A stretch of DNA of 64,000 bases from Sycon ciliatum (lineage: Eukaryota; Porifera; Calcarea; Leucosolenida; Sycettidae), in assembly GCF_964019385.1 (NCBI RefSeq), contig NC_088649.1:15844347-15908346 (forward strand). Direction: 5' to 3'. Position numbers and translations under genes: made by a program. The first letter of the stretch is position 1. Each line of letters opens with the position of its first letter. The notes below the pieces were generated by a model. It was not told where the DNA came from. It saw nothing but the letters and a program-made list of their open reading frames with translations, and ran no database searches. Below, piece by piece: positions 11,702 to 22,500 of the stretch.

Positions 11702-11840
11702 ATGGGATGACGACTACACCATAGCTCAGTGGTTACAGCATCACTGGTTACAAGCGAGGGTCCCTGGATCGAGTCCTTGAGGTGTCGGTCAATTTTTTCT
11801 TCAGACTGTTCTCCTTTGTGTCTTACCCTCGAATTAGTGA
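11702..11840 (+). repeat. tRNA-derived SINE head
   Basis: TAGCTCAGTGGT at 11722-11733 matches a pol III A box and GGATCGAGTCC at 11766-11776 matches a B box, with ~33 bases between them as in tRNAs. The acceptor-stem pairing of a real tRNA is not seen and the sequence runs into a non-tRNA body (CTCGAATTAGTGAACTC), so it is a SINE rather than a tRNA gene. Window bases 1-40 resemble the body. Confidence 0.6.
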
Positions 11841-11864
11841 ACTCTTTATAAGCAGCTATATAAG

Positions 11865-12250
11865 CAGGGTGGCCAAGGATGTTTTGGGATACGTTAACCG
11901 TAGCAGACACCAGAAACCAGATCTTGCGATACAAGAGCTATCACTAAAGCAAAAGAATATTCGTCTGAGTATCAACAACTCCACCGACCCAGCAGTCAAG
12001 GCCAATCTGAAAAGACAGCGAAATGACCTTCAACACACCATCAGAGACAAGTGTCGAGCCAATGCTGAGGCGCTTCTGGAGGCCAAAGCAGCAGAGAGTG
12101 TGAGAGGCTGAAGGACGGGGCATGCATGTTTAAGGCTGTGCACCTCATGAGACGACGGAAAGCCCAGAAACCGGCTGTGGGGGACGAGACTGGACGGTTT
12201 GCTGGCAGCGACGGTCAAGCGGCAGCTATCGTCAGAAGTCACTTTATGAA
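11865..12250 (+). pseudogene. LINE endonuclease-to-RT linker fragment
   Basis: The plus strand reads a basic, helical segment (RDKCRANAEALLEAKAAES, then in another frame MRRRKAQKPAVGDETG), the type of linker found between the endonuclease and RT domains of L2/CR1/Jockey-like LINEs. A frameshift near 12110 separates the two parts. It is continuous with the RT pieces downstream. Confidence 0.55.
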
Positions 12251-12448
12251 GCCGTTTCTTTCAGTTGCATTCGGGTAAAAGTCAATTAGGCTGAGAATTG
12301 TTCTCAAGGAAAAATTCGCAACACACCGTCGCCAGTATAAAACATTAGAAAACTGTTAGAAACTGGAAAGCAGCCGACTCGTGTAGACGGATTGTGAACG
12401 CGAGAATCTAATCCTAAATTAGAATAAAAATAACCCCGCTCAAGTAAC

Positions 12449-13030
12449 ATGCCTCTGTTCTTGCACCGAATCTCACCAGCATTATCAATATGTCTCTTAG
12501 AACTGGACAGGTTCCGCCAACCTTCAAAGTGTCACATGTCAGTCCATTATGTGGCGACCCAACCCTGCCCCAGAACTATCGTCCAGTGTCTCTCCTCCCT
12601 ATTATCTCCCGTATTCTGGAGACAATGGTTAAGAGACAGCTCACTGCCTATTTGGAGGCACACCAGCTATTGCCCGACAATTTGCTTATAGCAAGCACCA
12701 TTCGACTGAGGATGCACTTGTGTTAGCTGTTAGTCTATGGTCCACCGCTAGATTCAAACGAGAGTTCACTGGGCTTGTTTATATGTCAAAAGCTTTCGAC
12801 CGTGTTAAGCATGAACGTCTAGTTACAGTTTTGTTTTCCCTTGGTATAGCTGGAACTGCCTGGAATGGTTCGCTGACTACATCTTAGGGTGTTTCCAGAG
12901 TGTCAAAGTTCTGGACACTGTTCGTGAATCCGTCAGTTGCTCCCATGGTGTTCCCCAAGGTAGCATCCTTGGGCCACTGCTTTTTGTGCTCTACACTAGT
13001 GAACTCCACACCATACTGCCACCGTCTGTA
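12449..13030 (+). pseudogene. LINE reverse transcriptase, first part
   Basis: In successive frames the plus strand reads NYRPVSLLPIISRILETMVK, then MSKAFDRVKHERLV, then GVPQGSILGPLLFVLYTSEL up to ILPPSV at ~13027. These are RT fingers and palm blocks of an L2/CR1-like LINE. Several frameshifts and stops show it is dead. The next block (catalytic box) begins at ~13300, beyond a ~260-bp insertion. Confidence 0.75.
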
Positions 13031-13290
13031 TGTTGCGGATTTCTGTTCGACTAAGATTTACGCAAGTTGTTGTATTTGGTTCTTGTCTGGTAGAGTTCAG
13101 TGTCTGATGTCATATATGGTCTAAGTGTACGCGCGAATATGGTATGGTGTTTTTTCCGTTGTCTTTTTCTCGAGTCTTGTTTTCGTTTTTATCCTCCTGT
13201 GCCCTCGCCGTTTATTATTGAGAAGTGAATACTAGTATTGAAGCTAACTGAACGGAGTGTTGCTGTGTGGCGGGGGCCAGGAAGAGAACA
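13031..13290. mobile_element. ~260-bp insertion inside LINE RT, possible solo LTR
   Basis: This segment interrupts the RT between ILPPSV and the block preceding LADD. It begins with TG, ends with CA and has a pyrimidine-rich interior, as a solo LTR might. I found no clear 4-6-bp duplication at its edges, so the identity and exact edges are unproven. Confidence 0.3.
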
Positions 13291-14176
13291 ATTTACTATT
13301 TCATGTACAGCACCAAGAACTTGCAGATGACAATGTCATGGACTGCTCCAATTCTGACCCTGCTATGGTGTGCAGAACCCTCACGCAAGCCATTACAAAC
13401 CTTGCTACCTGGCTGTAGGACAATGGCCTGCTCCTCAACACTCCCAAGACACAGTTGCTCTTCATTCGGCCACGAGGCGCAGCTGCAATACAACCGGAGG
13501 TCTTCTGCAATGGCGAGAAATTCTGTGTGACCCCTACAGCCAAGTACCTTGGTTTAGTCCTGGATAATGATTAATCCTGGGCTCCGCATGGGGAGTATAT
13601 TGGTCGCAAGACAGCGCGAACAATTGGTCAGCTCTGGAGGCATGGACGAGGTCTGAGTTTGCTTCCCCGGCGAACATGGTTTCTGAGCATGATCCTTTCC
13701 CTGCTGTGTTATGGTTCAAATCGTTTCTTTCCAGGACTTGGCGCACACCTGCTTGATCAAGTCTCCAAACTCTCCAAGACGGGTCTACGGTCAACCCTCC
13801 AACAGCGTAATCTCGTGCCCACAGCTCCTCTTCTATCCCTGCAGGTGTCCCCAGCCTACTGCAACTGCTAAATCAAAAGTTTCTGGTCCTAGTTCATCGG
13901 TGCCTCCACCACAAAGCTAGCCCCCTGCTTTAGGAGATGTTCACAGGCACTGCTCCAGTTGGCGTCCCCAGCAACATCCGGGCAACTTGAGGGCAGCAGT
14001 CCAATCTGCTATTTGTGCCTTTTCTCCGCGGTCCCTTCGGGCGACGTTCCATCCGGTTCGTAGCAAGTGTCCAGTGGAATGCTCTTCCCGTCAGCGTCAG
14101 AACTGAGGGTGGAAAGTGGACCTTCCAGGCTCTCACACATGCACTAGATCTAGAGGTGATTGCAGCGGAGCAGTAA
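13291..14176 (+). pseudogene. LINE reverse transcriptase, second part and C-terminus
   Basis: Reads QHQELADDNVMDC (catalytic box as LADD), LATWL, DNGLLLNTPKTQLL, KYLGLVLDND, then a C-terminal domain ending RFVASVQWNALPVSVR and a stop at ~14174. In-frame stops and frame changes occur (for example at 13560-13575). A pyrimidine-rich microsatellite follows at once, perhaps as the retrotransposon tail. Confidence 0.7.
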
Positions 14177-14216
14177 CTCAGTCAGCTACTCTCACATACT
14201 GATCGATCTCTGTCTC

Positions 14217-14294
14217 GATATCTTTCTCTCCCTCCCCTCACCCCCCTTCTCACTCTCCCTCCTCTCTCCCTCTCCCTCTCTCTCTCTCTCTTTC

Positions 14295-14336
<42 letters not shown>

Positions 14337-14377
14337 CTCTCCCCCCTCTCTCTCTTACTCTCACTCTCTCTCTCTCT

Positions 14378-14408
<31 letters not shown>

Positions 14409-14436
14409 TCTCCCTTTCCTCTTTTTTCTCTCTGTC
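14217..14436. repeat. CT-rich microsatellite
   Basis: Imperfect (CT)n/(CCCT)n tract downstream of a LINE stop codon. Confidence 0.9.
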
Positions 14437-14507
14437 ATACTGTATCTACGACCTAAGCTTGATTTTTTACTTCTTCCCCACTCATCTACTACCATGTTCA
14501 TGATCAT

Positions 14508-14870
14508 TAAGAGAGCATGTCTCTCTTCCAAGAAATGCAGTGTACGATGGACCTACTGGACCCAGCGTTCACTTGCGCACCTGCACTGATGACAGTTCAC
14601 TTTCGTCCCAATGTAGACCACCCGCTTCTACCTCGTCTTGATGCCTCAAAGGCAGCTGGACAGAACTACGCAAAAAACCTCTTTTCCGATACATGCCCAC
14701 CATGACTTACAGGGTTTGTAATTCGGTTGTGGCTTTGAACAGCCCGTCAGGTAGGTCAACCAGTTGATTATACCTCAAATTTCTGGAAGAACAAAGTAGA
14801 ATTTGGATAAGATGTACATTGTACGTCAAGTGTGTGGGTTACAGTGAGATCTGCGTCCCACCCACCGGTG
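14508..14870 (+). repeat. Repeat R1 copy c, internally deleted
   Basis: Shares TCTCTTCCAA.AAATGCAGTG with copies a and b, then jumps at ~14655 to the common tail (CATGACTTACAGGGTTTGTA ... AACAAAGTAGAATT). An AGAGAG-rich tract at 14875-14940 follows. Confidence 0.6.
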
Positions 14871-15044
14871 TAGATGAGAGAAAGAGAGAGAGAAAATGAT
14901 AGAGAGAGAGAGAATGAGAGGGAGAGAGAGAGAGAAACATAGGGAGATGAACAAATTAAGGAGATACATCCGGTTGATTTGACGTTGCACTGTCGGGCTA
15001 ATAATTATAGGATTACAAGTACATTGATTTGTAACTAGTTGGAT

Positions 15045-15753
15045 GAACATATTGCCACACGCAGAGCCTTCCAGCTCTTACGACAGGCAGCTGTTGCCCG
15101 GAGCAAATGGAGATCTTCCAGAGTCAGGAATCTACCCTGCCCGGCTTTCTGCAGATCTTGATGCGGCATGCTGGGAAGAGTGACGCGTGGCCGGCCAAGC
15201 CATCTGGTGCTGTTGTTTGCGAAACAGATTTCCATTGCCGATACTGCGGGGTTGATGGTGGCAGCCGCAAGATGTGACCAAATAGACGCCACCTGGCATG
15301 GCGGATGAAGATGCTGATCTCCGCCATTTGGCACCTCTGGTACAGTACTTCATTGGAGATGCGCTGTGGCCATTTGATGGCAAGGAGAGACCGCAACTGA
15401 CGTCGGTGGAAAGCATCCAACTTCTGGAAAGCAGATTGCGTGAGGCGCCAAGTGCCACAGTTGTACGCGAGGACGGGTAGGACGAACGCCGGCTACAGTC
15501 ACAGGCGCAGACGCTCACTCACAGCAGATCTCCGTTTCCAGAGGTTAAACATCGAAGTGAAGGCCGCTGAAGCAAGCTGCTTCCTTCGTGCTACGTCAAC
15601 TTCGTCGCCAAGAAGAGATCCTAGTTTTTTTCGGACCATTCTCCACTCCTCACCAATCCTTTCGTTGCTTCTGAGCACCTGAGTACGTTCCATTTTACTT
15701 GGGTTGACACTCACTGACCCTATCAATATCAACTGGAAATGTAATATCATCAA
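15045..15753 (-). pseudogene. RTE-like LINE C-terminal fragment
   Basis: On the minus strand, in several frames, reads NPSKMERTQVLRSNERIGEE, GSLLGDEVDVARRKQLASAA, RRQLRSLLAIKWPQRISNE and ARWRLFGHILRLPPSTP. The order and spacing match the last third of the 7.6-10.6 kb element, but the sequences differ enough to be another family. RT palm blocks are absent, so it is 5'-truncated; frameshifts abound. Confidence 0.7.
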
Positions 15754-16690
15754 ACATCCAAATACTATCTTATATTACCCGAATACCATAATATCATTAT
15801 GATTATCAACTCCCTCAGTATTTAAAGTGTAGCAATAGAATCACACCATCTATCACAATATCAACATGCAATAACTATCATAACGTATCGCATTCGATAT
15901 CCATACTTATCCTGTTTTCTTTTTTCCGTCTTGCATGTTGCTTTCTGCCTAAACATCAGCATCTTGCAGATTTGATATCTGCTTACCACCACTCAGCATA
16001 AGCGAAATTATCAATCATTTGATTGACGATGACGCGAAAATGCAAATAACAACAATAAGTCAAACAATAATTTAATAACCAGCGAGGAGACAACAATTTG
16101 ATAACCGCAAACAGTAAGGCCATCATTTTTTGATAGGTATGTTTCGCGTCGTCCGCACGCATACGTTTTGATTTTTTCGGAAAAAAATAAAAAATTGAAC
16201 ATGCACAGTGAGTGTACGATTGTGCGAGTCATCAGTGTGTACAGGTTGCATACGGCGAAGCTGGGATTCAGAAATGGCCTCTAGCCTAGGCCAGCGCTGG
16301 TAAATCGTTTGTTCGGCATCTGGGAGCAATATTCTATGAGCTTACACCAGACCGCATGGATCGCCTAAGCTGAGAGGATGCGTTGTTCCGGAGCTCTTTG
16401 CACCGCTGCTGAAGTCTGAGTACAATATTCCAGCGAAGCATAGGCACCATGACCAATGGTTGCCTCCTCTGTCCAAAGTGAATATTTACTCATGCTGATA
16501 ACCCAGATGTTGTGCTTCGATGTACGATTTTTCTTTCGAATGTACACCATGCACGAGCTATTGTGCTATGTAAAGCGCATACACCTCTGATCAGCCTTTT
16601 TTTATTATTTTGCAACTTTTTATTTTTTCCACCTCTCGCATATGATTCTGGAAGTTGAACTGACGCGAAACATAGATATAAAAAAATGAT
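15754..16690. other. No gene recognised
   Basis: AT-rich unique-looking DNA with short ORFs only. Nothing supportable was seen. Confidence 0.4.
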
Positions 16691-16920
16691 GGCCTAATAC
16701 TAGCTGGATCGACATTTGTGTACACTTTATTCATGTAATGTAAAACTGTGGAGAAAATGTGCAATAAAACGATGAAAAATGTGAAGAAATTTGGATTGAA
16801 ACACGTATTTGTACAACACTCATCAGGAATCACATTTTTCATCGTTTTATTGCACATTGTCTCCACAGTTTTACATTACATGAATAAATTGTACACAAAT
16901 GTCGATCCAGCATGTATTAC
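16691..16920. repeat. Foldback repeat with ~83-bp arms
   Basis: The arm at 16703-16786 (GCTGGATCGACATTTGTGTA...) is the near-perfect reverse complement of 16826-16911, with a ~40-bp loop. Weaker pairing extends outward to ~16691/16920. The RNA or single strand would form one long hairpin. Probably a MITE; a TSD was not fixed. Confidence 0.8.
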
Positions 16921-17271
16921 TGGTTGCGGTTATAAAACAATTATTTATGATTTTAAATAGTTTTTACTCGGTTAAGGAGGCAATTTAATAATTATGGTAA
17001 AAGTGGAGAGAACAACATATTACGAGTTATGACAAACAGTCCACCAACGTGACCAGATCATATGCAGGCAGCGAGTGCGACAAAATGGCACAAAACTTAC
17101 AAGGAGTACGGAGACATTCAGCAACCTGACACCTAGCTCGAACACTTCTCCAAGGCGCAAGCCAACAAAATTCCAACTTGAAAGGCTCAGGGTCGGACAT
17201 GTCCAAGAGGGTAGGAAAGCATATTTTTGTTGGATAGAATGACTCCTCCATTCTTCTATGCAGTCATACTA

Positions 17272-17609
17272 CCGTATTTCTGCAAATGGTAGGCCGGTCT
17301 ACTATTTTTTCAAACTCCTTTTAATTGAGGACGGTCTTGTATTCGAGGACGGTCTTTTCTTCTTTCAACCCAGTTTGACCCCGGTCTTCTATTTTTCGCC
17401 ACACAGTTTTACCCCCATTCTTCCATTTTCTTCTACACAGTTTGAGCACTGTCTTCTATTTTTCCCACAGTTTGAGCACGGTCGTACGACTCATTTAGTA
17501 TACCCGGTCTTTCAATAGGACACGGTCTTGTCTTTTTTCAATCACCCCTGCCCCAGCCTTGTATTCAAGGCATTGTATACGAGGACGATCATTTATTTGC
17601 GGAAATACG
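17272..17609. mobile_element. TA-flanked MITE, CCGTATTTC ends
   Basis: CCGTATTTCTGCAAAT at the left and ATTTGCGGAAATACG at the right are inverted; TA precedes the left end. The interior is an array of a degenerate direct repeat (GGTCTTCTATTTTTC and GGACGGTCTT). The TACCGTA-type end fits Tc1/mariner/pogo MITEs and is shared with 43116, 46167 and 47219. Confidence 0.65.
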
Positions 17610-17639
17610 ATGATTGTACACCCTTGAGAAACACCTCAA

Positions 17640-18152
17640 CTTCAAAACTATGTATTTGTACCGCTGCCTGCATGGACTTGCTAGTCCTCTTCTAGAGATC
17701 GCCATCCTGCGAGAGCACCACGTGGTCTCCACCATTGAGGAGATCACCCCGAAGTTGAGAGGTGCCAAAGTGTTCTCGATCGTCGACGTCAAGTGTGGGT
17801 ACTGGAATGTGGAGCTCGACGACGAATCCAGGTACCTCACCACCTTCAACACACCATTCGGGCGCTACAGATTCCTTCGCATGCCATTCGGCTTCAAGAT
17901 GTCGCAAGATGTCTTCCAAGCAAGGATCGACCAGACGTTCCAAGGGTGCCTAGATGTCGCCGGCATCGCAGACGACATTGTCACATACGGGACGCGAGAC
18001 GAGGACCATGATCTCAACATGCAGCAGATGATGGTTCGCTGCGAGCATTCTGGTCTTAAGTCAAACCAAGACAAATGCCGCATCAAAGAGGACAAGATCA
18101 AGTTCTTCAGCATCATCTGCAGCGCTGACGGATATCAGACGAGGCACTTTTG
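17640..18152 (+). pseudogene. Ty3/gypsy reverse transcriptase fragment
   Basis: From ~17703 the frame reads HHVVSTIEEI, FSIVDVKCGYWNVELDDES, TFNTPFGRYRFLRMPFG, DVFQARIDQTFQG and VAGIADDIVTYG, the palm of a Ty3/gypsy RT with the ADD catalytic pair. It stops at the connection (SADGYQTRHF). Protease, RNase H and integrase are absent. Bases 17640-17700 (CTGCCTGCATGGACTTGCTA) instead resemble 188-240 and a LINE C-terminus, so two elements are joined here. It is a fragment of an endogenous LTR element. Confidence 0.75.
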
Positions 18153-18941
18153 AAAGCCTTGGGTCCCTACGGGAAAGCCGCTAGTACGGTACGTCATGGG
18201 CACATAACGACCCGCCGAGGTTTGAAGGTGGCGTCTTGTGTACGCTATGTAATCTTCCACCTTGCTCGCCATGCACTGTTTATTCCGTCGTCCGTCAGGA
18301 CACCTGGTGGTCACATGTTCTCTGTACGGTACACTGATCAGCCAAAGACCTGCAGACTGTGTGATTCACCAGGCCACCTGGCTACTCACTGCCCAAAGGG
18401 AAAGCGTTCAGTACGGGAGAACGAAAAATCTCCACCAAATAATGAGCAAGCAAATGTGCAACAGCCGGCTGTACGTTCGTACTCTGATGCCATAAACGGC
18501 TCCCAAGCTCCGCCACAAAGCGAGCGCGAGGTAAAGAACCACGGCAACACAGACCAACCAGCCATAGCAGCAGACGTAACAGTCGAAACCTCAGCGGTGG
18601 ACACACAGGCGGGGGCACCGGCAGATGGAGCGGTGATCGAGCCCTATCCTGGGGTATCCGAAGTGCTCATGGAGGTACCTGCACAAAGTGCAACACCCAC
18701 AGCTCCCAAACACCCACCAGTCTGTGGAAAGACCAGTCACCAGTCTCCTGACACACCACCCAGTGCGTTTGTTCTGGCAGTTGGCAAGCACACATTTTGC
18801 ACAACACCTGCAATGCCCAAGCAACCCGACCTACAGGTCCAGTGGGCCAATGAGGCTGCAGCGCTTGAGCAGGGCCAACTGGCGTCAAGGATTGCATCAC
18901 GCAGTAGTTTGCTAGGCCGCAAGATCACCATGTGCTCGTAA
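18150..18941 (+). CDS. LINE ORF1-like protein with zinc knuckle
   Basis: A 263-residue frame. Residues ~68-82 read CRLCDSPGHLATHCP, a CCHC zinc knuckle that binds RNA. The following ~180 residues are Pro/Ala/Gln-rich and probably disordered. SPDTPPSAFVLAVGKHTF near residues 200-220 resembles SPDTDKDGFTMASGKHTF in the ORF1 relic at 25585-25985, which directly precedes a LINE ORF2, so this is most likely ORF1 of a related LINE. No ORF2 follows. The first ~20 residues overlap the end of the gypsy fragment, so the real start may be lost. Confidence 0.6.
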   Translation: MKALGPYGKAASTVRHGHITTRRGLKVASCVRYVIFHLARHALFIPSSVRTPGGHMFSVRYTDQPKTCRLCDSPGHLATHCPKGKRSVRENEKSPPNNEQANVQQPAVRSYSDAINGSQAPPQSEREVKNHGNTDQPAIAADVTVETSAVDTQAGAPADGAVIEPYPGVSEVLMEVPAQSATPTAPKHPPVCGKTSHQSPDTPPSAFVLAVGKHTFCTTPAMPKQPDLQVQWANEAAALEQGQLASRIASRSSLLGRKITMCS

Positions 18942-19176
18942 GTCTTAGTCAAAGTTAAACACGGACAATGAGGTTAACCCTTTGCGTGCTGAGTACGAGT
19001 TAACTTGGTTGTATTTTTATTTAAATTCGCAAACCGAACGGACTGAACATGTCCAATGACAAGGAAGTGAATGAAGTCCAAATAACCCAGGAATGGGGAC
19101 AGAGATGAAAAGAAAATAATGGGAACAGAAGGCTCTCGGCAAAGGAAGAAGAGAAAGGAAGGAAGGAAAAAGAATA

Positions 19177-19254
19177 ATGGAGAAGAAGAAGAAGAAGAAG
19201 AAGAAGAAGAAGAAGAAGAAGAAGAAGAAGAAGAAGAAGAAGAAGAAGAAGAAA
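19177..19254. repeat. (GAA)n microsatellite
   Basis: Near-perfect AAG/GAA triplet array of about 25 units inside purine-rich DNA. Confidence 0.95.
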
Positions 19255-19498
19255 AATCGTGGTCACGGCGAGAAGAAAGCTTTTAGCAAAAAGACAAAGG
19301 AAAGGATGAAGGAGAAAATGGGGAGACACATCGTGGTCACGGCCAAAGCCAGAGTAGCGGCAGGACACAGCATACAAAACAACACCAGGAACAAGCAGGC
19401 ATGAAGCATGGGCCATGCCGGCCCAGAAGCGGGAGACCCCGAAAGGAAGAGAGAAGAGAAGAGAAGAGAGAGAAATCGAAGCATTGCACATCTACATG

Positions 19499-19697
19499 TA
19501 CGCCCACACATCCACACACCCACACATCCACACATCCACACACCCACACCTACACCCACAAACACACACACATACATGTACATACCCACACCTACGCACC
19601 AATACACACATACTCAGACACATACCCCCCCCCCCCCACACACACACACGCACATGCGCGTGCACACACACACACACACACAAACACACACATACAC
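19499..19697. repeat. CA-rich microsatellite
   Basis: Imperfect (CA)n and CCACAC tract with a C run at ~19627-19637. Confidence 0.9.
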
Positions 19698-20834
19698 ACC
19701 TCAGACCTCAGACGTGCCCATCGCGGAAGCGATGATAGCGAACAGCTATGTTAGACATAGCAACTTGTGCTGGGATTACACCATTCAACAGCTTGCAAGG
19801 CTGATGAATTGACCGCCACTATTTTTAGCCTGGTATCCACCACACAGCTGTTTGAAGTGACTTTTTGTGGCCAGTGAATCCCTATTTTTCATTTTTCGAT
19901 TTTTTTCTTCACACACACACGGCTGTTATGCATGCATAATCCAGCGACATTATGTACGGTACGACATTTTCCCGTCGCCCCAGTGATCATGATGCTGTCG
20001 TACGCGACCTTGCTGCCTTTTTCAAATCTCTGGAAATATTCGACAAGGTTTCGCCTATGTTTCTGTCGATTCCAGCCGTTTTCTACGTTGGATTCGCGAA
20101 GTCTAAGCGAATTCACCTTCCTGCCTTCAAGCTGCGGAAGCAGATATTTTGATCGTCAAAATGCGCAATGGGAAAGTGAAGTTACGATCTTTTTCGTTTC
20201 GTTCTTCCTCGTCGTGCCGGCCATTGGCGTTTATCAGAATTGGCTCACATTCGAGGCTTCCTCCGAAGGGGTGCAGAATTTTTGGCAGCCTTCAAGCCAA
20301 TTTTCATTGAAAGGTTTGTCCTTTTCCTACGTCGTAGTTATAATTTCATTGCCGCCCAGATTATCGTTTTCGTGCCCAAGTCGATTTGCGTGGCGTACTT
20401 GGACGTCAATTGCAAGTGTCTGCTGATAATGCAGGACGAGTGGAAGTGTGTTCTCCTGCCTCAATGTCTAACGAAGACCCCGGTTTCGTCCGCCATAGGA
20501 GGGATCCGTGCATGCTTCGTTCTGGATGTTAGCAAGTACAAATCAGACATGCATCCAATGAATATTTTTTGAAATCCATGCTTTCAAAATGTATGTAGAA
20601 ACAGGACATTGTGTAGAGATTTTAAATGCCAGAGATGCAAGATTCCCCATCTGTCTGAGGCATGGGTTTTTTGTATTACTAGTGTTACTGCAGATTTAGG
20701 CCACGCACAATGTAGTCTTTCGACGATCCTGCTGAAAAGCACACACTTGCATGCGTAAAGACCATACTGAAATACTTCAAGTAATTGAACCACAACAAAC
20801 GACAACCATGATGCAGCTTATATATCTTGCACTA

Positions 20835-21234
20835 CATCAGCACTAAGCACAGCATGGCACTCAGGACAGGGCCGCTGGTGATGGCCGTATACGCGTACCC
20901 GGTTTTACCACTCTCGGCGTTCATGATAATTACATGTAACATGTTCAATATGCAAATGATTATGTAGAACACTAATAGGCTATCCTCGTACACTCCTCAC
21001 TAGAGTCCCTCCTAAACTGCTTTCTGCTTTAGTGAGGACTACTGTACAAGCTGCATTATGCAGAGTATCTGTTGCTACCGGAGTGTGTAGCCAAAACAAA
21101 CAGGTTATTATTCTGATGCGAATGAGATACACAGCATCACGCATCTTCATGACCGTGCCATTCCTATGGAGCTGGCTCAGGGCTTGATGGCAATGCAGTT
21201 CACCTGCTGAATTGACAGATGTCCATGAATTCAT
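20835..21234 (-). other. Open segments in hAT-like element, function unknown
   Basis: An 84-codon frame (21234 to 20983, starting MNSWTSVNSAGELHCHQALS) is also open, with a few substitutions, at 34014-34268 in copy 2. Just downstream, in another frame, the DNA reads DSLLVFYIIICILNMLHVII then NAESGKTGYAYTAI, a hydrophobic helix followed by a polar turn. This could be membrane-protein exons or chance; the substitutions between copies do not clearly favour silent changes. Confidence 0.3.
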
Positions 21235-21548
21235 TTTAAAATAACAAGTCGGTCAAGTGAGAATTCAAGTCGGCAGGAATAGCGCAAGCTCCCACGTAGG
21301 GAGCAACACACAATTCCCCAAGTATCGCCGAAGTCGCATCAAACTCTTCTTCACATTAATTACAATACGGCGAATTACATCAAAGCTGTAAGAAGCTAAA
21401 TAATTCTGTGACTTGAAACAAGCATTGATAGAAGAATAACACCTATAGCAGGTCCATGTGCTTTAAAAGTTGGAGACCGGAAGATATCCTCTATTTGTAC
21501 ACTAACAACACCAACATGGAAGCGTTGCGGGCAACCAACTCCGCCATG

Positions 21549-22021
21549 CTATGACACTTGATGATGTATTGTGGTACTTTGCTTATCACTGCAAGCCCAC
21601 TGGTTGACTTGATCATCATCCATTGCTACTTTCATGACGAAGATCAGCAGTGCAACTGTGGCAATAAATATCACCGCCTCCAATGCCGCACTTATTGGAG
21701 GAGCACATTCTACTGGAAATGAAACACTTCAATGTTAAGTTAGTGATGATCTGGAATAGTATGGAGAGTAGGGTGGTGAAGGGTTACACGCAAATTCAAC
21801 ATCCTTGCCGATGAGCACTGTGGAGCATGTGCAATGCAGAAACTGCTGTCCAATAGTATACAGAATCTGATTTCCAGCAATCCTAATATCCTCACATTGA
21901 TCCCAAGGTGAAGAGCACACGCATGAAGAGACGTACATGTAGCTGCTATGTCATCAACTTTGCGTTGAGAGAGTAGCAGACGATCGAATTCTATCCTTCT
22001 CCAAGATGAATTGCAATCAGT
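21549..22021 (-). pseudogene. Two exon-like segments: Cys-containing domain, 75-bp intron, membrane helix
   Basis: Reading down the minus strand, 22021-21788 encodes TDCNSSWRRIEFDRLLL..., CTSLHAC and later QILYTIGQQFLHCTCSTVL. One base is missing near 21903 relative to copy 2, where the frame is continuous. A donor-like GTAACC follows at ~21787, then a CACTAAC branch-like motif and TTTCATTTCCAG, giving a 75-bp intron at 21713-21787. Exon 21712-21549 continues in phase as ECAPPISAALEAVIFIATVA and LLIFVMK, a good membrane helix, and stops at TAG 21549. No family recognised. It may be a host gene captured by the element or the element's own gene. Confidence 0.4.
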
Positions 22022-22244
22022 CTAACGATTTATTTGTGCTCTTTTCTTATGGACGGAAATCTGGCTGTAAGCTGTCCTCAGGGGAGAACATGTTCTAGAA
22101 TAAGAGCAGTGGGGTTCCATCTGTTCACGTCATGATGGTAGTGAGTCAAGCAAACGTGCCCCCTTCTTGTTCCGAAGTTTCAAACACAACTAATTCCATG
22201 ATGCACTACATTACTAGAATTTATTACACTGCATCGTCTTGAAA

Positions 22245-22500
22245 ACAATTCCTGTATTGACTGTATTGACTCCAGGACATACTAACTTCAGTACTTCGCC
22301 GAAGGGAGGCTTCCAGGTCTTGGTGGTAGACTTATTCTCCTCCAGCATGGCCTCATACGACCTCTCCAAGGCACGAATCCATCGCCCCAAAACAAAAACT
22401 TTCTTCGATAAATTTGAAAAATGTGCAGAAAGACTGCACGCGTCGGCACGCTGTGCGTACGCGAGCTGTTGCGATGCTGGTTGCTACGGTACGCCGCCAT
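22245..22500 (-). pseudogene. First-exon-like segment at right end of hAT-like element
   Basis: ATG at 22498-22500 lies 31 bases inside the element end and opens MAAYRSNQHRNSS. In copy 2 (36512 downward) the frame continues through FLHIFQIYRRKFLF, RWIRALERSYEAMLEENKST and WKPPFGEVLKLVCPG; here a missing A near 22391 shifts it. Copy 1 also has 18 extra bases near 22441-22463. It is likely the 5' exon of whatever gene the element carries. No family recognised. Confidence 0.4.

Noticed and set aside
19021-19491. 156-codon minus-strand ORF with poly-Leu
   Set aside because: The Leu run is the GAA/TTC microsatellite read backwards; no real gene.
19401-19812. Overlapping ORFs of 106-134 codons rich in His and Thr
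   Set aside because: They are translations of a CA microsatellite in all frames and lack any domain.
20157-20250. Forward-strand hydrophobic segment (TIFFVSFFLVVPAIGVYQNW) in the hAT-like element, loosely like a cytochrome oxidase subunit VIa helix
   Set aside because: Similarity is only hydrophobic character; the following conserved motifs are absent and the minus strand gives competing open frames.
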